Below, piece after piece: positions 1 through 5,991 of a stretch of DNA of 8,762 nt. The notes beneath the pieces were generated by a model. The model did not search any database. It was not told the origin of the DNA and saw only the letters and a program-made list of their open reading frames with translations. The position numbers and the translations under genes are program-made. How positions within the stretch are numbered: position 1 is the first letter of the stretch; the number at the start of each line of letters is the position of its first letter. Source of the stretch: Gammaproteobacteria bacterium (GTDB lineage: Bacteria; Pseudomonadota; Gammaproteobacteria; Chromatiales; Sedimenticolaceae); contig JAGRHE010000115.1 of the NCBI GenBank assembly GCA_020445165.1, positions 1 to 8,762 on the forward strand, written 5' to 3'.

Positions 1-498
1 GACGTGGTCGAGGCCGCCGGCGTGCCGCGCGGCAACATCTACTACTACTTCAAGACCAAGGACGAGATTCTCGAGGCGGCCATCCGTTACCGGGTGGAGC
101 GCATCAGCCAGATGCTGGATGCGTGGACCGGCACCTATCGCACGCCGATCGAACGCCTGCACCGGTTCATCGCCATTCTCACCAACAGCGCCGATGCCAT
201 CATGCGTTACGGCTGCCCGATGGGAACGCTGAACACCGAACTGGGCAAGGACCAGGACCAACTGCAGGTGCAGGCCGAGAACCTGTTCGTGCTGTTCGAG
301 CACTGGCTGGCGGACCAGTTCGCCGAACTCGGGTACGCCGGCCGCGCGCGCGAGCTGGCCCTGCGCCTGATGGCATATGGCCAGGGTATCAACGTCATGG
401 CGCATGTGCACAGCGACCCGGCCTTCCTGCGACGTGAGAAGGAACACCTGGACAACTGGGTCGACCGGCTGGCCGAGGGTGATGACGACTGCGCCTGA
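1..498 (+). CDS. TetR/AcrR-family transcriptional repressor, C-terminal part (5' end outside window)
   Basis: The reading frame is open from the first base and ends in TGA at 496-498, so the true start lies upstream. The visible protein has about 165 residues. It begins inside the TetR DNA-binding domain: the recognition-helix region reads AAGVPRGNIYYYFKTKDEIL, the classic TetR pattern of V-x-x-G-x-(I/L)-Y-x-Y-F-x-x-K. Some 25-35 N-terminal residues are probably missing. The rest is an all-helical ligand-binding and dimerisation domain; its GCPMGTLNTELGK stretch resembles a segment common in one TetR C-terminal subgroup. By family it is a dimeric DNA-binding protein released by a small ligand, which I cannot identify. 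A LysE-type exporter follows 138 bases downstream on the same strand, so control of that exporter is a reasonable guess. The family call is secure and the target is inference. Confidence 0.9.
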   Translation, partial: DVVEAAGVPRGNIYYYFKTKDEILEAAIRYRVERISQMLDAWTGTYRTPIERLHRFIAILTNSADAIMRYGCPMGTLNTELGKDQDQLQVQAENLFVLFEHWLADQFAELGYAGRARELALRLMAYGQGINVMAHVHSDPAFLRREKEHLDNWVDRLAEGDDDCA

Positions 499-513
499 GC
501 ATCAGGTCAAGAC

Positions 514-527
514 CGGCCTGCAGGCCG
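514..527. promoter_or_regulatory. Perfect 14-base palindrome between tetR-type gene and exporter gene
   Basis: CGGCCTGCAGGCCG at 514-527 is its own reverse complement. It starts 15 bases after the repressor stop codon and lies about 110 bases before the exporter start. It could be an operator for the neighbouring TetR-type protein, which bind palindromes of this kind, or the base of an RNA hairpin that ends the repressor transcript. No T-run follows, which argues against a standard intrinsic terminator. In GC-rich DNA a 14-base palindrome can also arise by chance. The rest of 499-636 shows no convincing promoter. Confidence 0.3.
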
Positions 528-636
528 ACCATTGTGCCGGTCACCCGTGGCCATTACCGTGTGAACCACGCCTTTCGGACAGAGGCAGCGGGGCCGCCCA
601 GCACAGCGGCATCAGGTGGACGAGGAAAATGCAAAC

Positions 637-1287
637 ATGACCGAACTGCTACCGGCCGCACCGTTGCTGTTCGCATTCGTCGGCGCCAGCCTGCTGCTGG
701 CCATAACACCCGGCCCCGGCGTCTTGTACATCGTCGCACGCAGCGCCGCGCAGGGCAGACGCGCCGGCCTGGCATCGGTCGCCGGCGTGGCGCTCGGCAA
801 CCTGCTCAGTGCAGCCGGTGCGGCGTATGGCCTGGCGGCGCTTTTTGCCATTTCCTCGACCACGTTCCTGGTGGCCAAGTATGCCGGTGCGCTCTACCTG
901 GTCTACCTCGGACTACGCAGCCTGCGCCGCAGCCGTGCCAGCGAAGCCGGCACCGTACCCAGCCATGTTGAATCCCGCTGCCAGGTGTTTCGTGATGGCT
1001 TGATTGTCGCGCTGTTCAACCCCAAGACCCTGATCTTCTTCGCCGCGTTCCTGCCTCAGTTCATGAGCCCCGGTACAGATCCCGGCCTGCAGGGGCTGTT
1101 GCTGGGGGCGCTGTTTGTACTGATCGCCGCCTCGACCGACGCGGTTTACGCGATCGCCGCCGGTTCCGTCGGCAGCCTGCTGCGCCAACATACCGCGGCA
1201 ACCCACCTGGGCCGGCGTCTCAGCGGCATCACCTACATCGGGCTCGGCCTGTTCGCCGCATTCAGCGACACCCGGCGCAGCGGTTGA
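637..1287 (+). CDS. LysE/RhtB-family amino-acid exporter
   Basis: A 216-residue inner-membrane protein, the usual length for the family, expected to export an amino acid or derivative using the proton gradient. The family hallmark TPGPG is at residues 24-28 after the first hydrophobic helix (LLPAAPLLFAFVGASLLLAI). It is followed by a small-residue-rich second and third helix and the loop YAGALYLVYLGLRSLR. The second hallmark, FRDGLIVALFNPKTLIFFAAFLPQF, has NPK at residues 128-130. Hydrophobic stretches fit about six helices. I chose ATG at 637 because it gives the standard N-terminus and has GAGGA at 622-626, ten bases upstream; an in-frame GTG at 616 would add seven unconserved residues and has no ribosome site. 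The substrate (threonine, homoserine, lysine, other) cannot be told from sequence. The upstream TetR-type gene is a plausible regulator. Confidence 0.93.
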   Translation: MTELLPAAPLLFAFVGASLLLAITPGPGVLYIVARSAAQGRRAGLASVAGVALGNLLSAAGAAYGLAALFAISSTTFLVAKYAGALYLVYLGLRSLRRSRASEAGTVPSHVESRCQVFRDGLIVALFNPKTLIFFAAFLPQFMSPGTDPGLQGLLLGALFVLIAASTDAVYAIAAGSVGSLLRQHTAATHLGRRLSGITYIGLGLFAAFSDTRRSG

Positions 1288-1327
1288 ACGTGGCCATCGC
1301 ATACACCGGGGACGTGGAGAACGAGCG

Positions 1328-2290
1328 ATGCAGAACCCGCGCGGTCTGATCTTCAGCCCTTCGCGCAAGGCCCGCCCCTACGACCAGCGTGAATCGGGCG
1401 ACGAGATCGCCTGGATCGACATCGTCCGCGGAGCCAGGGAATGCAGCGAAGCCCTCGACCAACAGCTTGGCGCGCGCCTGCACGATCGCCACCTGGCGGA
1501 TATCCGCAATACCACCCACCCGCCATTTTTCGACAGCACCGACGAGTATGATCTGTTGATCGTGCGCGCCGCGGACCCGGGCGCCGAACCGGAAGATACC
1601 GGCACGCGCTCGATAGCGCTGCTGGTCACGGCCAACGTGATCATCACCATCCATGACCGGGACGACGCCACGTTCGACCCGCTGTACGAACGCCTGTCGA
1701 CCAACGCGCGACGCTCCCCGCTCAGCACACCGGTCCTGCTCCACCTGCTGCTGAACGAGATCATCGACCGACTGCTCGCCATGGGCGAGCCGGTGGCGCA
1801 GCGCCTGGACATACTGCAGACGCGTCTGCTCGACACTCGCGACCCATTCGATGACTGGCGCCTGCTGATGCACATGCGAACCGGCCTGCGCACGCTCGCC
1901 GGGCGGATGGCACGACAGCGCTCGGTGCTCGACGAGTGGCGCGAACAGACCCTGCTGCCGATCGATCGCAACACCGAGGTCCGCTTCAACGACCTGACCG
2001 AGCACCTGAGCCGGGTCGAACACCAGGCCGATGTGCTGCAGGACGACGTCGACAGCCTGCTCAACATCTACTTCGCTGCGGCCAGCCAGCGCACCAACAA
2101 GGTGGTCCAGTTCCTCGCCGTGATCTCGGCCATCTTTCTGCCGCTGACCCTGATCGCCGGCGTGTTCGGCATGAACTTCGACCACCTGCCGTTGCTGCGA
2201 ACCCCATGGGGCGCTTACGGCGTGCTCGGTGGCATGGCGGCACTCGGCCTGTTGCTGTGGTTCTGGTTCAAACGCAACCGCTGGCTGTAA
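1328..2290 (+). CDS. CorA-family divalent metal-ion transporter
   Basis: A 320-residue protein of the CorA family (COG0598), which form homopentameric channels for Mg2+, Co2+ or, in ZntB relatives, Zn2+. Residues 1 to about 250 form the cytosolic domain, ending in the long stalk helix (EVRFNDLTEHLSRVEHQADV and onward). The first membrane helix is about 259-280 and ends in the signature GMN at 281-283. A short periplasmic loop follows, then a second helix at about 295-314 and the basic cytosolic tail KRNRWL, typical of the family. The residue before GMN is Phe where Tyr is usual. The loop reads FDHLPLL where many CorA proteins have a conserved acidic residue (MPEL). The start is well supported: GGAGA at 1316-1320 lies seven bases before the ATG. 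It begins 40 bases after the exporter stop and could be co-transcribed with it. Ion preference is not determined; true ZntB usually has GVN rather than GMN. Confidence 0.93.
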   Translation: MQNPRGLIFSPSRKARPYDQRESGDEIAWIDIVRGARECSEALDQQLGARLHDRHLADIRNTTHPPFFDSTDEYDLLIVRAADPGAEPEDTGTRSIALLVTANVIITIHDRDDATFDPLYERLSTNARRSPLSTPVLLHLLLNEIIDRLLAMGEPVAQRLDILQTRLLDTRDPFDDWRLLMHMRTGLRTLAGRMARQRSVLDEWREQTLLPIDRNTEVRFNDLTEHLSRVEHQADVLQDDVDSLLNIYFAAASQRTNKVVQFLAVISAIFLPLTLIAGVFGMNFDHLPLLRTPWGAYGVLGGMAALGLLLWFWFKRNRWL

Positions 2291-2340
2291 CACGACGGCA
2301 GGCGCAGTCTGCCCTAAACACCGCAATGCACTGCAGACCG

Positions 2341-2982
2341 CTAAGCGGGTGGTCCGAGCAAAGGGAACAACTGGCGCAGGCCGTTGGCGATCACCTCGAC
2401 GGCAATCGCGGCCAGTAGCAGGCCGAACACCCGGTTGAGGATGTTCAGACCGGTATCACCGAGGCGCCTGGCGATCGGCTCTGCCAGGCGCATCACCACC
2501 CACAACACCAGGCTCACGGCGACGATCACCAACACCACACCCAACCAGTGGTACGGTGCATCCGAGCGCTGCATGCCGATGATCGCCGTGCTGATCGCGC
2601 CCGGCCCGGCCAGCAGCGGAATCGCCAGCGGCACTACGGCGACCGAGGCCCTGGCTGCATCGCTGCGGGTCTCCTGCGGCGTCACCCGCATGCGCCCGAC
2701 CTCTGCCTGCAGCATCGCCAGCGCCATCAGGAACAGCACGATGCCGCCACCGACGCGAAACGATCCGAGGCTGGTGCCCATCAAATGCAGCAGGGTCTCG
2801 CCACTGAATGCCGCCAACAGCAACACACCGCCGACCGTGGTAGCCGCGACGCCGACCACCGACCGCCGCTCGGCCGCCGTCATGTCCGCTGTCAACGACA
2901 ACAGGATCGGCACCGCCATGAAGGGATCGACGATCAGCAACAGGGCGGCGAACAGACGGGTGTACTCGGTCCAGCTTTCCAT
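2341..2982 (-). CDS. MarC/YchE-family (UPF0056) integral membrane protein
   Basis: The MarC family is an inner-membrane family of about six helices whose transport role is poorly understood; E. coli members are MarC, YchE and YhgN. Despite its name, MarC was shown not to confer the multiple-antibiotic-resistance phenotype. Hallmarks seen here are the first helix with VDPFMAVPILLSL, the conserved FRVGGGIVLFLMALAML, the central VVPLAIPLLAGPGAISTAI, and the C-terminal NRVFGLLLAAIAVEVIANGL. The general pattern resembles YchE. The start at 2982 gives 213 residues and lines up with the YchE N-terminus (MESWTEY before the first helix). An ATG at 3015 and a GTG at 3018 in the same frame would add 11-12 residues; no start has a strong ribosome site, so the start is uncertain. 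The gene is convergent with the CorA gene (50 bases between stops) and divergent from argE. The product family is secure and its substrate is unknown. Confidence 0.92.
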   Translation of the reverse strand: MESWTEYTRLFAALLLIVDPFMAVPILLSLTADMTAAERRSVVGVAATTVGGVLLLAAFSGETLLHLMGTSLGSFRVGGGIVLFLMALAMLQAEVGRMRVTPQETRSDAARASVAVVPLAIPLLAGPGAISTAIIGMQRSDAPYHWLGVVLVIVAVSLVLWVVMRLAEPIARRLGDTGLNILNRVFGLLLAAIAVEVIANGLRQLFPLLGPPA

Positions 2983-3121
2983 CGAGCGTCCGATTGGCAG
3001 AATCAAGGCGAACATCACTTTGTGGTCGCGGGGTTAATTTCGCAAGTCGATGACAGCAGCCGGATTGCCGCCGACGGTTCACCACTTGACGCCCCCGGTG
3101 CGCGGGCCAATGCTAGCGCCG

Positions 3122-4270
3122 ATGAAACAGCCGCCCCTGAAACAGATGATGCAGCACCTGATCGGATCGCCGTCGGTCAGCAGTGTCAGCCCGGACTGGG
3201 ACCAGTCCAACGCCCAGGTGATCGACCACCTCGCGGACTGGTGCCAGGGCGCCGGCTTCAAGGTGGAACACCTGCCGATCGTCGGCCACCCGGGCAAGTT
3301 CAACCTGGTCGCCAGTGCCGGCAGCGGCCCCGATGGACTGGTGCTGTCGGGTCATACCGATACGGTTCCGTTCGACGAGTCACGCTGGAGCAGTGACCCG
3401 TTCACGCTGCGCGAACACGCCGATCGCTGGTACGGCCTCGGCAGCTGCGACATGAAGGGATTTTTCGCCGTGGTACTGGACGCGATCCGTGACGTCGATC
3501 TGTCCAGCCTCAAGCATCCGCTGATTCTTATCGCGACGGCAGACGAAGAAAGCAGCATGTGCGGTGCCAAGGCACTGCTCGATACCCACCGCCGGCTCGG
3601 CCGGCATGCAGTGATCGGCGAACCGACCGGGCTGAAACCGATCCGCCTGCACAAGGGCATCGGCATGGAAGCGGTGCGCGTGCACGGACGTTCCGGCCAC
3701 TCGAGCGACCCGGCACTGGGCGTGAATGCGCTCGATGGCATGACGCTGGTGCTCAACGAACTGATCGCGTGGCGCGAAGAGTTGCAACGCAAGCATCGCA
3801 ATCCCCTGTTCGCGGTCGATGTGCCAACCCTGAACCTCGGCCATATCCACGGCGGCGACAATCCCAACCGGATCTGCGCACAGTGTGAAGTGCACTTCGA
3901 CATCCGTCCCCTGCCCGGCATGGCGCTGGATGATCTGCGCGGCGAGATCGACCGGCGTCTGGCCAATCGACTGGCCGGCAGCGGACTGCGCTTCGAACGT
4001 ATCTCGCTGTTCGAAGGCATACCGGCGATGGACACGCCAGCCGATTCGCCGATCGTCCGGGCCGCCGAATCATTGACCGGCTACAGCGCCGGTGCGGTCG
4101 CCTTCGGTACCGAAGGTCCCTATCTCAATGCACTGGGCATGCAGACAGTGATCATGGGGCCGGGCAGCATCGACCAGGCCCATCAGCCGGACGAGTTCCT
4201 GGCCCTGGAGCAGATCGAGCCGGCAAAACGGATCATCAGGCAGCTGGTCGAGCGCTTCTGCATCGCGTGA
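3122..4270 (+). CDS. argE: Acetylornithine deacetylase ArgE
   Basis: This is a cytosolic metallohydrolase of the M20/ArgE-DapE family. It hydrolyses N2-acetyl-L-ornithine to ornithine and acetate, the fifth step of the linear arginine pathway. With the start used here it has 382 residues, against 383 in E. coli. Predicted metal and catalytic residues are all present: His78 in SGHTDTVPFD, Asp110 in GSCDMKG, Glu142-Glu143 in TADEES, Glu167 in GEPTGL, and His354 in the C-terminal QAHQPDEF. The dimerisation insert lies between them and contains HGRSGHSSDPALGVNALDGM. ATG 3122 (MKQPPLKQMMQHLIGSPSVSS) matches the E. coli start; in-frame ATGs at 3050 and 3110 would add 24 or 4 residues with no homologous counterpart. 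None of these starts has a clear Shine-Dalgarno site. The next gene is argA, which opens the same pathway. Confidence 0.96.
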   Translation: MKQPPLKQMMQHLIGSPSVSSVSPDWDQSNAQVIDHLADWCQGAGFKVEHLPIVGHPGKFNLVASAGSGPDGLVLSGHTDTVPFDESRWSSDPFTLREHADRWYGLGSCDMKGFFAVVLDAIRDVDLSSLKHPLILIATADEESSMCGAKALLDTHRRLGRHAVIGEPTGLKPIRLHKGIGMEAVRVHGRSGHSSDPALGVNALDGMTLVLNELIAWREELQRKHRNPLFAVDVPTLNLGHIHGGDNPNRICAQCEVHFDIRPLPGMALDDLRGEIDRRLANRLAGSGLRFERISLFEGIPAMDTPADSPIVRAAESLTGYSAGAVAFGTEGPYLNALGMQTVIMGPGSIDQAHQPDEFLALEQIEPAKRIIRQLVERFCIA

Positions 4271-4315
4271 CGCGGCTGGGCCGAGCCGCGCATGGCTTTT
4301 CTTGTCTTCGGCTCG
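4271..4315 (+). terminator. Two mutually exclusive hairpins between argE and argA (weak terminator or attenuator)
   Basis: Hairpin A begins one base after the argE stop: CGCGGCT (4271-4277), a six-base loop, AGCCGCG (4284-4290), a perfect 7-bp stem. It is followed, after six bases, by the T-rich stretch TTTTCTTGTCTT (4297-4308). Hairpin B pairs CGAGCCG (4282-4288) with CGGCTCG (4309-4315), also a perfect 7 bp, and is followed by CCTTTATT. Because 4284-4288 is used by both, A and B cannot form together. A alone would act as an imperfect intrinsic terminator after argE, with its T-run offset from the stem. The pair has the geometry of an attenuator controlling read-through into argA. The pairing is directly visible; the regulatory role is inference. 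Confidence 0.4.
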
Positions 4316-4358
4316 CCTTTATTCTGATGCGTCCATGACAGGCGGAGCAGGACCGAGC

Positions 4359-5681
4359 GTGAGCAAGCAGAAATACTCCAAGGCCGAATTCGTCGACTGG
4401 TTCCGCCAGTCGTCACCGTATATCCATGCCCACCGCGGCAAGGTGGTCGTGCTCTCGTTCGGCGGCGAGGCAGTCAGCGATGCCGGCTTCGCCAATCTGG
4501 TGCACGACATCGCCCTGCTCAACGGTCTGGGTATCCGCCTGGTACTTGTGCCCGGCGCGCGGCCTCAGATCGAGGAGCGCCTGGCAGCGCGCGGCGACGA
4601 CATGCAGGTGGTCAACGGCCTGCGCGTGACCGACGCCGAGGCACTGGCCTGTGTCAAGGAAGCCAACGGCGTGGTCCGGGTCGAGATCGAGGCCCTGTTG
4701 TCGATGGGCCTGGCCAACTCGCCAATGGCCGGTGTGCGCATCCGGGTCGGCTCCGGCAACTTCGTCACGGCCAAGCCACTCGGCATTATCGACGGCACCG
4801 ACTATCAGCACACCGGCGAAGTGCGCCGGGTCGACGCCGAGGCGCTCAACAACCTGCTCGCCAGCGGCAGCATCGCGCTGGTGCCCGGACTCGGCTATTC
4901 GCCGACCGGCGAGGTGTTCAACCTCAGCGCAGCCGATGTCGCCAGCGCCGTTGCCGCCGCACTGAATGCCGACAAGCTGATCTTCCTGACCGAACAGAAG
5001 GTTGCCGACGGCCGCGGCCGGGTGATCAACAGCATGGTACCGCGCGAGGTCGATCAGTTACTGGCGCGCCGGCGCAGCCTGTCCGAAGACGTGGCCCGGG
5101 TGCTGCAGAATGCCGCAGCGGCCTGTCGCGGCGGCGTCAAACGCGTCCATATCCTCGAACGCAGGCGTGATGGCATTCTGCTTTCAGAGCTGTTTACCCG
5201 AGACGGTGCCGGCACCCTGGTCACCGCCGAACCCTACGAGTTGATCCGTACTGCACGGATCGATGATGTCGGCGGCATTCTCGAACTGATCGCGCCGATG
5301 GAGGCCGCCGGCATCCTGGTCAAACGCTCGCGCGAACGTCTGGAACAGGAGATCGACCAGTTCACCGTGATCGAACGCGACGGCACCGTGATCGCCTGCG
5401 CGGCGCTCTACCCGTTTCCCGACGAGGGCCTGGCCGAGCTGGCCTGCGTAGCCGTGCATGGCGAATACCGTGGTGCCGGACGCGGTGACGAGCTGCTCGA
5501 ATTCATCGAGGAGCGCACGCGTGCGCTGGGCATCGGCGAGCTGTTCGTGTTGTCGACCCGCACCTCGCACTGGTTCCGCGAGCGCGGTTTTCACAATGCC
5601 GAGGTCGACCGTCTGCCACGTCGCCGGCGTGACCTGTACAACTGGCAGCGCAATTCCAAGGTGTACATAAAAGTGTTGTGA
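4359..5681 (+). CDS. argA: Amino-acid N-acetyltransferase (N-acetylglutamate synthase) ArgA
   Basis: This enzyme transfers acetyl from acetyl-CoA to glutamate, the first and arginine-inhibited step of arginine synthesis, in the cytosol. The N-terminal amino-acid-kinase-like domain (about residues 24-280) carries VVLSFGGEAVSD and VPGARPQI (64-71); in this family it holds the arginine site and is not itself a kinase. The C-terminal GNAT acetyltransferase domain (about 295-440) has RSRERLEQEIDQFTVIERDG, the acetyl-CoA loop YRGAGRG (370-376) and HWFRERGF. The whole length aligns with E. coli ArgA (443 residues) with no gap of note. I chose GTG 4359 because AGGA at 4349-4352 lies six bases upstream and the resulting N-terminus (440 residues) fits E. 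coli. An in-frame ATG at 4335 adds eight residues but lacks a ribosome site; a TTG at 4302 adds more. It probably forms a unit with argE, subject to the hairpins between them. Confidence 0.96.
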   Translation: MSKQKYSKAEFVDWFRQSSPYIHAHRGKVVVLSFGGEAVSDAGFANLVHDIALLNGLGIRLVLVPGARPQIEERLAARGDDMQVVNGLRVTDAEALACVKEANGVVRVEIEALLSMGLANSPMAGVRIRVGSGNFVTAKPLGIIDGTDYQHTGEVRRVDAEALNNLLASGSIALVPGLGYSPTGEVFNLSAADVASAVAAALNADKLIFLTEQKVADGRGRVINSMVPREVDQLLARRRSLSEDVARVLQNAAAACRGGVKRVHILERRRDGILLSELFTRDGAGTLVTAEPYELIRTARIDDVGGILELIAPMEAAGILVKRSRERLEQEIDQFTVIERDGTVIACAALYPFPDEGLAELACVAVHGEYRGAGRGDELLEFIEERTRALGIGELFVLSTRTSHWFRERGFHNAEVDRLPRRRRDLYNWQRNSKVYIKVL

Positions 5682-5692
5682 GCAGCGCGGGT

Positions 5693-5707
5693 ATTGCGTT
5701 GCGCAAT
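5693..5707. repeat. Hairpin ATTGCG-TTG-CGCAAT after argA
   Basis: A perfect 6-bp inverted repeat with a three-base loop starts 11 bases after the argA stop codon. It can be lengthened by two G-C pairs (GG/CC) if one bulged T is allowed. It is well placed to define the 3' end of the argA transcript, but no T-run follows (the next bases are CCGGGCAAAA), so it would not be a normal intrinsic terminator. It may protect the 3' end or be part of the regulatory region of the next small gene. Confidence 0.35.
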
Positions 5708-5712
5708 CCGGG

Positions 5713-5795
5713 CAAAATGCACCGCGATGGGATGCTCACCCGCCCCAGCGCACCATTGCTGTGCTGAAAAGTGCCGAAAAGCGCACAAAATGCAC
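5713..5795. repeat. 10-base direct repeat CAAAATGCAC, two copies, upstream of the small membrane-protein gene
   Basis: CAAAATGCAC occurs exactly at 5713-5722 and again at 5786-5795, 73 bases start to start, which is close to seven helical turns. Both copies have GCGCA just upstream (5701-5705 and 5781-5785) and G/C-rich sequence downstream. Two identical sites on the same face of the helix in an intergenic region suggest a pair of binding sites for a regulator. No known consensus is recognised. The identity of the repeat is directly visible; its function is inference. Confidence 0.35.
5761..5790. promoter_or_regulatory. Three helically phased A-tracts (predicted intrinsic bend)
   Basis: Three successive 10-base units read gtgctgAAAA, gtgccgAAAA and gcgcacAAAA, placing AAAA at 5767-5770, 5777-5780 and 5787-5790. 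Another A-rich stretch follows in rough phase at 5817-5820. A-tracts repeated once per helical turn are known to curve DNA and are found upstream of strong promoters, where they can also contact the RNA polymerase alpha C-terminal domains. It stands out because the surrounding DNA is GC-rich. It lies 55-80 bases before the start of the small ORF at 5845. I could not identify a clear -35/-10 pair between it and that start. Confidence 0.4.
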
Positions 5796-5809
5796 GGCAC
5801 GGAATTTGC

Positions 5810-5830
5810 GTTGACGAAATGACCGTCAAC
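5810..5830. promoter_or_regulatory. Inverted repeat GTTGACG-N7-CGTCAAC abutting a strong Shine-Dalgarno site
   Basis: GTTGACG (5810-5816) and CGTCAAC (5824-5830) form a perfect 7-bp inverted repeat with a 7-base spacer. The right arm ends two bases before the Shine-Dalgarno sequence GGAGGG (5832-5837) of the small gene at 5845. As DNA it could be an operator for a dimeric regulator; as RNA it would form a hairpin directly beside the ribosome site without covering it. The left arm contains TTGACG, one base from a consensus -35 box, but no -10 box lies at the right distance. Confidence 0.4.
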
Positions 5831-5844
5831 CGGAGGGAACAACG

Positions 5845-5991
5845 ATGCCACACCGGAAGCGTCACGTGAAAATCGCCGCAGATCACCAGCGCGACCATCA
5901 TCGCCAGATGTTGTTGGCCGTGCTTTACCTGTGCGGCGTGCTGTTGATGATCAACGCCTGGCTGGTCAGCCAACAGGTGGTCAGTTTCTGA
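5845..5991 (+). CDS. Small single-helix membrane protein, 48 residues, unknown function
   Basis: ATG at 5845 is preceded by GGAGGG at 5832-5837 with a seven-base spacer, the best ribosome-binding site in the window, and the frame ends in TGA at 5989-5991. The 48-residue product has two parts. Residues 1-21 (starting MPHRKRHVKIAADH and ending in HQRDHHRQ) are rich in His, Arg and Lys. Residues 22-42 are hydrophobic (MLLAVLYLCGVLLMINAWLV), followed by a short polar tail SQQVVSF. Basic residues before the helix predict an N-in, C-out inner-membrane topology. I recognise no family. Small proteins of this build often modify a larger membrane complex or a sensor kinase, but nothing here names the partner. 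Its last 11 bases overlap the 3' end of the convergent LysR-type gene. The upstream region is unusually structured (phased A-tracts, direct repeat, inverted repeat). Existence is inferred from the ribosome site and a sensible product. Confidence 0.68.
   Translation: MPHRKRHVKIAADHQRDHHRQMLLAVLYLCGVLLMINAWLVSQQVVSF

Noticed and set aside
1262..2326. Long minus-strand open frame of 354 codons opposite the CorA gene
   Set aside because: It is antisense to a clear CorA protein, has a low-complexity composition (many Gln, Val, Asp, His) typical of GC-rich shadow frames, and shows no domain.
2297..2338. Possible bidirectional terminator between the convergent CorA and MarC genes (GGCAG/CTGCC at 2297-2313; GTCTGC/GCAGAC at 2307-2338)
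   Set aside because: The stems are only 5-6 bp, compete with each other, and no T-run follows on either strand. I could not support a terminator call.
3050..3121. N-terminal extension of ArgE from ATG 3050
   Set aside because: The extra 24 residues are Pro-rich, have no counterpart in ArgE, and the ATG has no ribosome site; the start at 3122 gives the standard length.
2384..3396. Plus-strand open frames across the MarC gene and into argE
   Set aside because: They lie opposite or out of frame with the MarC-type and ArgE proteins, which have strong family motifs. Their translations are rich in Arg, Gln and Thr with no recognisable features.
5811..5840. TTGACG at 5811-5816 as a -35 promoter box for the small gene
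   Set aside because: No -10-like sequence lies 16-18 bases downstream; that position is occupied by the Shine-Dalgarno site.
5503..5973. Minus-strand frame of 156 codons across the argA end and the intergenic region
   Set aside because: It overlaps the conserved ArgA C-terminus and the small gene's frame. The product has no recognisable domain.
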